A stretch of 64,000 nt of DNA from Desulfopila aestuarii DSM 18488 (GTDB lineage Bacteria; Desulfobacterota; Desulfobulbia; Desulfobulbales; Desulfocapsaceae). Positions 25,298 to 33,667 of this stretch are shown here, in pieces (the first letter of the stretch is position 1; the number at the start of each line of letters is the position of its first letter). The translations under genes and the position numbers were made by a program. Location of the stretch: NCBI GenBank assembly GCA_945863875.1, contig CAMBBS010000010.1, positions 1 to 64,000 of the forward strand, written 5' to 3'. Below the pieces are notes generated by a model. The model worked only from the letters and a program-made list of their open reading frames with translations, did no database searches and had not been told where the DNA came from.

Positions 25298-27912
25298 TAT
25301 TTTTTACCTCCGTCAACAATCCAGGCCTCAACGCGAAGACCTGATGCCGCGTCATACTTTCTATCAAAGGCTTCGGGGAAATCGCGTCGCCAGCCGTCCA
25401 TCTCTGCGCCACTCACTTTTTGCACCTCCACCAGGTAGCCACCGCCGATTTGACCGACACAGTTTTCCGAAGTAACGGCACCCGGGGTGATGGTGTTGAT
25501 GGCACCGCCACGTTCGATCGCGCCTGTCTTAATTGGATCGTGTCTCGCGCCGTGATCCATATAGGCGACACCATCACGCAGCCGTTCAGTAACATAAGCA
25601 CCGGCAAGAACTATTCCACGCTCGTTGAACACCTTGACGATATCACCGTTTTTAATGCCCCGTTTTTCCGCCTCTTTCGGGTTCAGCCAGCACGGTTCGT
25701 ACTTATATCCGTCGGGACCGGTTACCTTCATGGTGGGGGTTTCCCGTGTCCAGGTAATGTCGTCGCATTGGGCGTGAACGCGCCAGCGACCATGGTTGGA
25801 CATCTGCAGCAGGGGAAACATCTTCGCCCGGTGGCTGGACATCCTTTCGTCATGATTGTGGCTTTTTTCGATCCACTTGGGAATCGGTCCTCTTTCTTTA
25901 TCGTGAGGATAGGCCTTGGCGAGGGCTTCGGAATAAAACTCCAGTTTTCCTGTCGGGGTATTGAGTTTGTGTCCTTCCGGGTCCTCATAGAATTCACGGA
26001 AACCTGGAGGATCGTCTTCCCAGTCCGGATGCGTATTGTAAATCCAGTACTGCTTTTCTTGCAACTGTTCCCAGCTGACAAGTTTCTCGCCGCCCATATA
26101 GCCCCAGATGAGTTTTTGCAGATCGGCAGTGGTCTTGCCTTCAGTCATCTTTTCTTCCATACCTTCAAACTGCTTCGCCACTTCCAGGACGCATTGGGCA
26201 TCACTCTTTGATTCGCCGATCGGCTCGATGGCTTTTTCGGTTATCATGATATTGGGCTGCATCGTCCCTTGACGGATGTTGGTGACGATGTCGTCAACTT
26301 CCATATAGGTATTGGCCGGGAGAACGATATCGGCATAGACGCAATCGTTCTCAAACCACGGGTGTTGCGCGACGATGCACTCGACCTGCGGGCTCAGCAT
26401 GGCCAGTTCGGTCTCGTGGCCGTAGTTCCAGCAGGTGATTCTACAGGGACTGTCGGTCCAGATCATATGGATTCTAGAACCTTTTTCTTCTTTGGAAATC
26501 GGGAAGACATAGTGTTCGAATTGATCATGGGTCAACGCGTTCTGGGCTCCGGTGCCTCTAAAAGTGATCGGCTCGTCGGAGAGGATGGCATTTTGAATCA
26601 ATGTCTTGGGAATGACCTGTTGCTGCCATGCACTCACCGCACTGAGGACCGGCAAGGCGATGCGTTCTTCAATTTCCGGGTTCCAGAAAAATGTTCCGCC
26701 GAGTCCTTCGGCGCGAGGGAGGCCGAAATAGGTGAATTGATGCTGGTGCACACCTGGCCCTCCGAGTCCCTGCATGCCGAGCAGAATACACTCGAGACGG
26801 GCAGGTTCGTGCGAGAACGGTCCACGGATAAAACCACCGCCGAAATAGTGGGCGATGGAAGTGGTTTTGTCGGCAAATTCGCGGGCGAGAGCCTTGATGG
26901 TCCAGACAGGCACACCGCATTTTGGTGATGCCCACTCAGGAGTTTTGGCCACGTCGTCTTCTTTGCCCAGTACGTAGTCTGCAACCTTGTCCATGCCCAC
27001 CGTGTGCGTTTTGACGTACTCCTTGTCATAGGTGCCCTCGGTGAGCCACATATAGATGATGGCCAGCTGCAGGGCCGCATCGGTGTTGGGTAATACCGGG
27101 ATCCACTTGTCGGCATGGATGGCCGTACCATAGTTGCAGTCAGGACAGATGTACACCTGCTTGATGCCCACTTCAGTGAAAAAGTAGCAGAGTCTGCTGG
27201 CAAACTGACCGACGAAGCCCCATGGTGTGGTTTCTGGATCACAGCCCCAGAAAAGGACCATGTCAGCGTGCTCGATAGTATCTTTGACGATGTTGGCCGC
27301 CGGGTACATTATGCCCTGGGCTCCCTGGCCCCAGACGTGTTTGGCGCCCCAGTACCAGCCTTCCCAGCTGTCGGGATTGCGTACCTGGAGGGTGAAGCCG
27401 CCCAGGTATTCAAGCAGTACGCCGGGATGACCGTGCGGGGTGTTGATCGTTTTGCACTCTCCGTGGCCATCGCCCTGCATTAAAATACTGTTAACACCAT
27501 ATTCTTTGTGGCATCTTCGGATTTCGTCGGCAATCAGTTTGCTGGCCACATCCCATGAGATACGCTCAAATTTACTTTTCCCTCGGTTTTGTGTGTTTCT
27601 CTCGCCATTCGGGTCCCAGTCAACACGTTTCATGGGAAACGGCACCCGGTTTGGGGAGTAGACCCTTTTTTTGTAGGCAAGGGAGAATGGGCCGGGCAAG
27701 GATTTCCATGTCGGTCCGATGGATTTGCCGTCACGCGTCATCTTCCACTGGCGGACATCTTTCTTGTCGTATTTCCAGCCATACCGCATCGGGCGAACAC
27801 GGACGATCTTGCCGTCTTTGACGTCTACCATACCTTCGGCACCACCGCCAAAGTATCCGCCGAGGCCAAGCGATCTTAAGACCGTCTTGTCTTTTGTTTT
27901 GATTGGTTTCAT
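25297..27912 (-). CDS. Transhydroxylase/resorcinol hydroxylase-like molybdopterin large subunit, divergent
   Basis: 871-residue DMSO reductase-family molybdoenzyme without an N-terminal Fe-S motif and without the SCP2-like extension of AthL1. The length fits AthL (875). NPDSWEGW is kept, so Asp181, Ser182 (Mo ligand) and Trp183 match AthL Asp174, Ser175 and Trp176, and His150 matches His144. The residue at the place of AthL Tyr152 is Thr158, and the GGFGG/FYFPGYAEGG region is altered (TYFGLPRAEGLGG). Family relatives include pyrogallol transhydroxylase and resorcinol hydroxylase. It probably acts on a different phenolic substrate, or as a hydroxylase rather than a transhydroxylase. Confidence 0.8.
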   Translation of the reverse strand: MKPIKTKDKTVLRSLGLGGYFGGGAEGMVDVKDGKIVRVRPMRYGWKYDKKDVRQWKMTRDGKSIGPTWKSLPGPFSLAYKKRVYSPNRVPFPMKRVDWDPNGERNTQNRGKSKFERISWDVASKLIADEIRRCHKEYGVNSILMQGDGHGECKTINTPHGHPGVLLEYLGGFTLQVRNPDSWEGWYWGAKHVWGQGAQGIMYPAANIVKDTIEHADMVLFWGCDPETTPWGFVGQFASRLCYFFTEVGIKQVYICPDCNYGTAIHADKWIPVLPNTDAALQLAIIYMWLTEGTYDKEYVKTHTVGMDKVADYVLGKEDDVAKTPEWASPKCGVPVWTIKALAREFADKTTSIAHYFGGGFIRGPFSHEPARLECILLGMQGLGGPGVHQHQFTYFGLPRAEGLGGTFFWNPEIEERIALPVLSAVSAWQQQVIPKTLIQNAILSDEPITFRGTGAQNALTHDQFEHYVFPISKEEKGSRIHMIWTDSPCRITCWNYGHETELAMLSPQVECIVAQHPWFENDCVYADIVLPANTYMEVDDIVTNIRQGTMQPNIMITEKAIEPIGESKSDAQCVLEVAKQFEGMEEKMTEGKTTADLQKLIWGYMGGEKLVSWEQLQEKQYWIYNTHPDWEDDPPGFREFYEDPEGHKLNTPTGKLEFYSEALAKAYPHDKERGPIPKWIEKSHNHDERMSSHRAKMFPLLQMSNHGRWRVHAQCDDITWTRETPTMKVTGPDGYKYEPCWLNPKEAEKRGIKNGDIVKVFNERGIVLAGAYVTERLRDGVAYMDHGARHDPIKTGAIERGGAINTITPGAVTSENCVGQIGGGYLVEVQKVSGAEMDGWRRDFPEAFDRKYDAASGLRVEAWIVDGGKK

Positions 27913-28064
27913 CGATATATGTCTCCTCTGGTTGAAAGTTCACTGCCTCGGAATAGCCAGTGTTCTTGTTGATTATTTTAAAATATGTAAAGAAAGAGTA
28001 CCGGTATCCGGATTTTTTTTGCTGACACTCTCATGAGTTTTCCGGGCGCCTTTGTGCATGAAAA

Positions 28065-28076
28065 ATTACATGTAAT
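28065..28076. promoter_or_regulatory. Perfect palindrome ATTACATGTAAT upstream of athL2
   Basis: Perfect 12-bp palindrome about 150 bases upstream of the second large-subunit gene. The 363-base gap 27913-28275 holds this site and the one at 28243 and no gene. Confidence 0.6.
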
Positions 28077-28242
28077 ATGAAACGGCATGTGACAAACCAT
28101 ACTCTAACTCTATAGTAGCGAGTGACTGCTATTTTACTTGAAAGCAAAGGCTTGTCAATATTTTTTTTCAGACAGAATAGCCCCCGGTTGATAGAGTGAA
28201 TTGATCGATTGGTGCGACCAAAAGAAAAGAAATTGAACAATG

Positions 28243-28254
28243 ATTGTATGTAAT
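28243..28254. promoter_or_regulatory. Copy of the ATTRYATGTAAT palindrome
   Basis: ATTGTATGTAAT, 22 bases beyond the end of the IscA-like gene and about 330 bases upstream of athL2. It is the second copy in the same intergenic region. Confidence 0.55.
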
Positions 28255-28275
28255 GAACAGGTGGTGTTGGTCCAA

Positions 28276-28680
28276 TCAACTGTGATTCTTGCGTCGTGAT
28301 CTCATACGCTGGCCGGTGGGGCAGGGTGTTTTGCAACGGGAGCAGACACCGCAGCAACGTGTTCCTCTTCTTGAGCCGCAGCCGTAACCACAGGTGCCGC
28401 AACCGAGTGGTGGATGAATTCCAATGCCGCTTATGTGAAAGCTAAAACCATCACTGCTGATCTTGATGGGCCCGTACTGCTGCATGAGCTTGCGTTCAAT
28501 TATGTAGGTATGGCCGTCAATTTCATACAGTTCGTCTGACGGCTGAGCTGCTTCGAGGGCCAGTCCTAAGCTCTGCATGCCGCAACCGCCGATTTTAAGA
28601 AAAACCCGAATAGGCATTTTCTCTTTGTCTTGGCAGTATTCAGCAATTGCCAAGGTGGCTTTTGGGGTGACTTCAATCAT
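28276..28680 (-). CDS. IscA/HesB-like protein with a cysteine-rich tail
   Basis: 134-residue protein. The N-terminal HesB/IscA-like domain (about 1-95, with RVFLKIGGCGMQSLGLALE) is of the kind that carries or donates Fe-S clusters. The C-terminal tail has eight or more cysteines, as in CGTCGYGCGSRRGTRCCGVC, and then CKTPC, and ends basic. The three cysteines of canonical IscA are not all in place, so cluster binding may rely on the tail. The ATG at 28680 has only a weak ribosome site. It is the last gene of the leftward FmdE/MoeA-like operon; a maturation role for the nearby Mo/Fe-S enzymes is a guess. Confidence 0.75.
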   Translation of the reverse strand: MIEVTPKATLAIAEYCQDKEKMPIRVFLKIGGCGMQSLGLALEAAQPSDELYEIDGHTYIIERKLMQQYGPIKISSDGFSFHISGIGIHPPLGCGTCGYGCGSRRGTRCCGVCSRCKTPCPTGQRMRSRRKNHS

Positions 28681-28701
28681 GAGAGTCAAGCTGCTACCCC
28701 A

Positions 28702-29730
28702 CTACTTGCCAAATGGACAAACCGGATATGTACAACTTTTGCAGTTAAGGCAGAGACCTCCGTGGCCCAACTCGGCTAGCTCTTTTCTGGTGATTTTTTC
28801 ACCGGTCAAAACCCTGGGATAGACAAGATCCAATATCGTGCGGGACGCATACATTCCGCAGGCGGGAATGCCCAGCACCGGAATTTTTCCCAAGTAGGCA
28901 ACCATGAACATCGCACCCGGCAGAACGGGGGTGCCGTATACGATATCCTGTATGCCAGCCTTTTGCATGGCATGCCGCGTACGGTCGTCTGGATCGACAC
29001 TCATTCCTCCGGTGGTGATCAGCAGATCGGCACCTTTTTCCAGCTGCAATAATGCCGCCTCGGATATCATCTCGTCATCGTCGGGCAAAAAGACAACTTC
29101 GAGAATCTCTCCGCCTAGCTCTCTGACTTTTTTGGTTATTATTGACTCAAATTTATCTTTAATGAGACCGTAAAATACCTCGTTGCCGGTAATTAAAACC
29201 GAGACCCGGGGCTGTTGGATGGGGATGACACGCAAAACTCCGGTGGGGGACAGGAGAGCTGCCTCAGTTGCATTTCTGACCTTGTCCCTTGCGACAACCA
29301 GCGGAATAGCGCGGGTGGCGGCGACTGTTTCCCCTGTTTTCACCATGGTGTTCGTATGGCGGGTGGCGCACATCACGTCTCCCTGCATGTTGAACTGCAT
29401 GAGTGCGTCAACATCAACCTTGAACAAGCCGTCACGGGTGGCTTTCAAGGTGATTTTGCCTTCTGTCGGCAAATCCTGCCAACCAACCCCATTTCCGCAC
29501 AGTGCGTTTGCCAGGGCCTCTGCCGCTTCATCCTCATGCATTTCATGGTCTTCTGTCTTCAGTACATAGAGATGATTTTTTCCCAATTTACGCAAATGAT
29601 CCAGGTCGAGGGTCTGCAGAATGTGGCCTTTTCGAAAAGCGGCTCCCTTGAATTCCCCCTGGCGAATTTCTGTAATATCGTGGGCCAGCGGCAAGCCGAT
29701 GGCTTCTTCAAGTGTTACAATCTGTTTCAT
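28702..29730 (-). CDS. MoeA/MoCF-like molybdopterin-binding protein with C-terminal cysteines
   Basis: 342-residue protein with a MoCF-type molybdopterin-binding fold (about 170-320: SVLITGNEVFYG, DLLITTGGMSVDPDD, VLPGAMFMVAYLGKIPVLGI), as in MoeA/MogA, which insert molybdenum into molybdopterin. The N-terminal part is not the full MoeA domain I-II. The C-terminus ends with a CLNCKSCTYPVC motif absent from MoeA, probably binding metal or Fe-S. The start overlaps the FmdE-like gene by four bases and GGAGG precedes it. The context points to cofactor handling for the transhydroxylases. Confidence 0.8.
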   Translation of the reverse strand: MKQIVTLEEAIGLPLAHDITEIRQGEFKGAAFRKGHILQTLDLDHLRKLGKNHLYVLKTEDHEMHEDEAAEALANALCGNGVGWQDLPTEGKITLKATRDGLFKVDVDALMQFNMQGDVMCATRHTNTMVKTGETVAATRAIPLVVARDKVRNATEAALLSPTGVLRVIPIQQPRVSVLITGNEVFYGLIKDKFESIITKKVRELGGEILEVVFLPDDDEMISEAALLQLEKGADLLITTGGMSVDPDDRTRHAMQKAGIQDIVYGTPVLPGAMFMVAYLGKIPVLGIPACGMYASRTILDLVYPRVLTGEKITRKELAELGHGGLCLNCKSCTYPVCPFGK

Positions 29731-30365
29731 GATATTTTTTCCTCCGTTAAATTACCCTCTGTCTCTCGAAGCGGATAGCGGTCGATGACCTTAAAATAAC
29801 TTGTATCGCTGCAGGGGCCGCACAGAGTTGCATGCCCGACATGCACCTCCTTTCCGTCCCGTACCATCTGGCCGCAGTGGTCGCAGACGGCATGAAGACG
29901 AACCGGACCGGGCATATCACCTTCAAAAAGTGCTACTTCTACCTGTTGAACATCAAACAATAATCTGTCCGGCATATTTTCGTAGCCGACTATTTGCTGT
30001 TGTTGGAGGGAGGTTTCTTTTGGGGCGTATTTATGAGCGTAGTCTCGGGACCTTTCTGTAGAAACGATTCGATACGCAAGCTTGGTATTGAGGTTGACGA
30101 AAGTCGCCGCATTGATGCCGAAATCTTTGAACTTCATAGTGCGTTTTCCGAGTTGGCAGCCGGTCACGCTGGCAATTGCGTCGGTTGCACATCGATCTAT
30201 TTCAACAAAGACGACTAGTTTTTTGCGAAATCTCGCGTCGTGGGGGTCTTCTATGCCTATCAGGCGGCAGCCAAGCATGGCCATGCGGACGCCGATCACC
30301 TGACCCGCGCACAAATGGCCGTGTTTGCGCACTGATTCTTTTAATAATATTTGGAATATTTCCAT
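29727..30365 (-). CDS. FmdE-family protein with zinc ribbon
   Basis: 212-residue FmdE-family protein (formylmethanofuran dehydrogenase subunit E-like). The core GHLCAGQVIGVRMA and VEIDRCATDAIASVTGC (about 15-75) is the family signature with Cys/His ligands. A C-terminal zinc ribbon reads VCDHCGQM...CGPC. FmdE proteins occur near molybdenum/tungsten enzymes also in non-methanogens, and their role is unproven. It is the first gene of the operon with the MoeA- and IscA-like genes. GGAG precedes the ATG. Confidence 0.88.
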   Translation of the reverse strand: MEIFQILLKESVRKHGHLCAGQVIGVRMAMLGCRLIGIEDPHDARFRKKLVVFVEIDRCATDAIASVTGCQLGKRTMKFKDFGINAATFVNLNTKLAYRIVSTERSRDYAHKYAPKETSLQQQQIVGYENMPDRLLFDVQQVEVALFEGDMPGPVRLHAVCDHCGQMVRDGKEVHVGHATLCGPCSDTSYFKVIDRYPLRETEGNLTEEKIS

Positions 30366-30510
30366 CTCGTTGCTCCATTTCCCAAGATTGCGGCAGGTGT
30401 CCAGCCACTGCGCTTTTTGGCGATGTGTTCCTCTGGGGGCTTCCTGTGTCTTTAGCCTTAAGGACCGTTTACTGCATCGAGGACAGCAGGATGATGCTTG
30501 ACTGAAATAG

Positions 30511-30534
30511 TTTGCATGTTATATTACATACAAT
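30511..30534. promoter_or_regulatory. Two abutting copies of the ATTRYATGTAAT palindrome
   Basis: TTTGCATGTTAT (30511-30522) directly followed by ATTACATACAAT (30523-30534), about 150 bases upstream of the FmdE-like gene. It is the only head-to-tail pair in the window. Confidence 0.6.
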
Positions 30535-30707
30535 AATGCACATGTCAACTTGTAACGTTGTCCTGTTGTGCTGGTAGTTGTATTCGTATGTAAATTATCA
30601 GAGTAGGAAAATGTGATGTTCAGATGACTCGAGGAGAATTCAAGACGTGGCTGGATTTTTTGGTGCCTTACCCCTTAATTTCTGTCCCTCAGTTCAGTAC
30701 CGATGGC

Positions 30708-30731
30708 AAGGTGTAAAAAGCAAGAAAACGG
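30708..30731 (-). repeat. Tail fragment of the dispersed repeat
   Basis: AAGGTGTAAAAAGCAAGAAA and the next few bases match the tail of the copy at 30987 (AAGGGTGTAAAAAACAAGAA). The two form a short direct repeat about 280 bases apart. Confidence 0.5.
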
Positions 30732-30986
30732 ATAATATTTTTTAGCATCAATAGCTGAAATAAATCGCCTAGGGACTTTTACCCCCCTGTGGGCTGTTCG
30801 AGCGGGTGTAGTGGATTGATTTTATATAAAAAGTAGATTAAGTTGCAGGGTGTTGACATACTATCCTTGATGGAATGAATACTTGGAATCTTTTTTTCCG
30901 GCAGTCGGTTGCAGAATAAAATTATCAGCTCCCTGATGTTAGATACCATGGAAACGCTTTTCTAACCCGGCCTTCTTGTCGTTTTC

Positions 30987-31089
30987 AAGGGTGTAAAAAA
31001 CAAGAAAACCGGGACCACTTTTAATATTAGAAACTTGAACATACCACAAGGCACTTATGCCGGCTTATTTCCCGTTTACCGGGGTTAGA
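30987..31089 (-). repeat. Dispersed intergenic repeat, copy 3 (inverted)
   Basis: Read on the complement it starts CTAACCCCGGTAAACGGGAA and follows copy 2 (9932-10033) over its whole length with scattered substitutions and few gaps. It ends at the start region of the GntR gene, whose ribosome site (31091-31094) lies just outside it. Confidence 0.75.
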
Positions 31090-31103
31090 TGGAGTGAACG
31101 TTC

Positions 31104-31757
31104 TTGAAGAAGCAAAGTAACCTCACATTGAAAGTGTATCAGCAGATAATTGAGTTGATGCTTAATTATGAAATTGTCCCAGGCCAGAGGTTGGTTTTTA
31201 TTGATCTTGCAACACAGCTCAATGTCAGCAGAACACCGGTCAATAATGCCTTAAGCATTTTAGCGCAGCAAGGCTACTTGGATTTTGTGCCAAACCAGGG
31301 TTATTCGGTTCACAAGCTGACGCAGAAAGAGGCGGAAAATCACTATGCAATACGCGAAGTTCTCGAGGTGGGCTTTGTTGGCCAGGCAATTCGCAAAATG
31401 ACCGATAAGAAACTGCAAACCTTAAAAAAATGTAAATCCGATTACGAAAAAGCCATAACCGGCCATGTTACCCGGAAACTCTTTATTCTGGATACGGAGT
31501 TTCACGCAGGAATACTTGAGATGGTCGACAATGATATTTTGTCGGCCCAATATCGGGATATTTGCCAGAAGATCTTTTTACGATTTCGCACCGAAGACTT
31601 ACGTCTTAATCGGATCAAGGAGATTGAGCGAGAGCACCACGAAATTTTTGAGGCCATCCGTCTAAAAGACGTTGAACATGCCAAAGAACTTCTGAAATTG
31701 CACCATAAGTCTTCGCAAAAAAACCTCTTTCCAATCATATTTCCTTCCGAACAATAG
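31104..31757 (+). CDS. GntR-family regulator (FadR subfamily, FCD domain)
   Basis: 217-residue transcription factor. An N-terminal winged helix (about 10-75, LATQLNVSRTPVNNALSILA) is followed by an all-helical FCD ligand domain. The metal-binding residues are LDTEFH (Asp, His), EREHHE and LKLHHK, typical of FCD domains that bind a small carboxylate. The start is a TTG at 31104 with GGAG nine bases upstream. It diverges from the FmdE-like operon and precedes the FAH/MhpB-like operon. It is the best local candidate to bind the palindrome family, by position only. Confidence 0.88.
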   Translation: MKKQSNLTLKVYQQIIELMLNYEIVPGQRLVFIDLATQLNVSRTPVNNALSILAQQGYLDFVPNQGYSVHKLTQKEAENHYAIREVLEVGFVGQAIRKMTDKKLQTLKKCKSDYEKAITGHVTRKLFILDTEFHAGILEMVDNDILSAQYRDICQKIFLRFRTEDLRLNRIKEIEREHHEIFEAIRLKDVEHAKELLKLHHKSSQKNLFPIIFPSEQ

Positions 31758-32100
31758 CCGGAGCGGTTCGGGCGTGTGATGGGGAATGTGCCATATGGAG
31801 AAAATTTGGTCACTATTATACATCCATGGCGATGGGTTTTCCCCAGAGAGGGCCGCAATGACTTTTTGCAGGTGCTCGTGTTTGTATAATGCATAATCGC
31901 AAGAGAGCGTCCGTCACCCCCCGTACCGGACTTTTATCACTTTTTTCAGAGACTGTTTTGAGGGGAACCCTTATGTCTGCCGGGGGGTGCATGTAAAAAA
32001 ATATGCAAACCGCGGTCATTTTTCAGGGACTGGCCGGTCTGTCGGGTAACAGGAGTGTTCGTTAATAAAAGAAAGTGCATGAGGAAGAGGAGGTTGCAAA
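31758..32100. other. 343-base region upstream of the FAH operon
   Basis: No gene seen. It contains a half-site-like GTGCATGTAAAA (31988-31999). No clear sigma-70 or sigma-54 promoter or hairpin stood out. Confidence 0.5.
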
Positions 32101-33081
32101 ATGAAATTGGTCAGTTTCACCTGCCGGGAGCAGGAACGGATAGGGGTAATAAACGCGGAATCAGGGATTGTTGACCTGGATCTTGCCCTGTCTCAGCTGA
32201 AGGATCACCCCCGTACTATGATTGACTTCATAAAGTTGGGTGATGAGGGCCTGGCGCTTGCGGCACAGGCCTTGGCTGCAGGCAGCAGTTCTGCCATAAT
32301 TCCCGCAGACGAGGTAGTGTGGCTGCCTCCTGTTCCACATCCAGGAAAAATCTGTGGCGTGGCTCTCAACAATTCGGCCAGTAATAGCCGGAAAATATCC
32401 GCACCGGAGCATCCGGCTTTTTTCCTCAAACCACCGTCCTGTCTGGTGGGACATGGGCAGCCTCTGGTCATGCGAAGCTATTATGGCAGTATGCATCCGG
32501 AACCGGAGCTGGCAGTGATCATTGGTACGATTACCCGTGATGTGGATGCTGTGGATGCACCTAATTATATATATGGCTATGCCATCTTTAATGACATCAC
32601 CGGTAATGAAATGAGGGCGGAAGATCTCTTTCATTATCAAGCCCTCTACGCCTCAAAGGAAGATCCGGACAAGATTGAGCAGCGTGAACAGCATCTCTCC
32701 TATGCCGGGCGATATAAAGGGACGGACAACTTCGGTGTGCTTGGCCCCTGGCTGGTGACGAAAGATGAAGTGGGAGACCCGGATAATCTGGCGGTTACCT
32801 GCACGGTCAATGGCGAGACAGTGGCCGACGATAATACCCGGTATTATAATTACAAGGTTGCAGAAATTGTAAGTTTTATAAGTCAGTTCCATACTCTTTA
32901 TCCAGGCGATGTCATTTCCTGTGGGACCGCTTTCAAACCTTCGAAAAACAGGAAGTCCATTCACCAGGCGAATTTTCTGGTGACTGGTGGCCCCGTGGAA
33001 ATCAGCATAGAAAAACTTGGCACCCAATACAACCCGATCATTGTCGAACAGAGGGAGATCGGCAAATGGAGACTCGTCTAG
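32101..33081 (+). CDS. Fumarylacetoacetate hydrolase (FAH)-family protein
   Basis: 326-residue FAH-fold enzyme. Such enzymes hydrolyse or hydrate/decarboxylate beta-diketo acids such as fumarylacetoacetate or 2-oxohept-3-enedioate with a divalent metal. HPEPELAVIIG carries the metal-binding glutamates, and PGKICGVALNNSASN and YGYAIFNDITGNEMR are family blocks. It is the first gene of a four-gene operon with SnoaL-like, MhpB-like and BKACE genes, and overlaps the second by 16 bases. GGAGG precedes the ATG. In this setting it would act on a ring-cleavage product. Confidence 0.88.
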   Translation: MKLVSFTCREQERIGVINAESGIVDLDLALSQLKDHPRTMIDFIKLGDEGLALAAQALAAGSSSAIIPADEVVWLPPVPHPGKICGVALNNSASNSRKISAPEHPAFFLKPPSCLVGHGQPLVMRSYYGSMHPEPELAVIIGTITRDVDAVDAPNYIYGYAIFNDITGNEMRAEDLFHYQALYASKEDPDKIEQREQHLSYAGRYKGTDNFGVLGPWLVTKDEVGDPDNLAVTCTVNGETVADDNTRYYNYKVAEIVSFISQFHTLYPGDVISCGTAFKPSKNRKSIHQANFLVTGGPVEISIEKLGTQYNPIIVEQREIGKWRLV

Positions 33082-33536
33082 AGACGTTGGAGTATCTTGT
33101 AATGCGGCAGGCCATTGAGGCCTTGAATGCGGATTTTTGTTACTATCTTGATGGCAATATGATTGAAGAACTGGTCGGACTCTTTACTGAAGATGCCTGT
33201 TATAGCCATGGTCTTCGGAGCAGTTCCGGCCGGGATGAAATCCGTCAACTCTTTGTCAACAGGGTTATGGCCGGTGCACGCACCTCCAGGCATATGCAGA
33301 CCGGTCTGAGGATAACGCTGCTCGATCCCCGGAAAGCCCGAGGCCAAAGTGTCTGTTTGACTTTTGCCGGTGATGGCCCTCCTCCTGTTTCTCCGGCAAC
33401 ACCCTTTCTTGTCGCTGATTTTATTGATGAATATCAATACGGTATGGACGGTAAATGGCGGATTCGAAAAAGACATATTGAACGGATCTTTACAGCCTCC
33501 GATAATAAAGGGCCGGTTGGTCAAGCACCTTCATGA
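33066..33536 (+). CDS. SnoaL/NTF2-like protein
   Basis: 156-residue NTF2-fold protein of the SnoaL-like/ring-hydroxylating dioxygenase beta-subunit type (ALNADFCYYLDGNMIEELVG, LFTEDACYSHG, MQTGLRITLLD, WRIRKRHIERIF). These small cone-shaped domains act as isomerases, dehydratases or accessory subunits. No large-subunit partner with a Rieske centre is present, so a stand-alone enzyme is more likely. It overlaps the FAH-family gene by 16 bases, with GGGAG just upstream of its ATG. Confidence 0.78.
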   Translation: METRLETLEYLVMRQAIEALNADFCYYLDGNMIEELVGLFTEDACYSHGLRSSSGRDEIRQLFVNRVMAGARTSRHMQTGLRITLLDPRKARGQSVCLTFAGDGPPPVSPATPFLVADFIDEYQYGMDGKWRIRKRHIERIFTASDNKGPVGQAPS

Positions 33537-33667
33537 CCGTCGCAAGGTCTTGTGCCCTGCGAAGGCACCGAACTGATCACCACTGACAAGATATTGTCAA
33601 GAATGCAGATGAATTGACCATCTATTGGAGTTAGAAAAATAACTGTACACGACAGGAAGATACTATC

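Larger units (their letters stand above)
30366..31103. other. 738-base gene-free region between fmdE-like and gntR genes
   Basis: No credible open frame. It holds two abutting palindrome copies (30511-30534), a weaker ATTCGTATGTAAA near 30582, a tail-only repeat copy (30708-30731) and the full inverted repeat copy 30987-31089. A TTGACA occurs near 30853. It serves as the upstream region of both divergent units. Confidence 0.7.
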
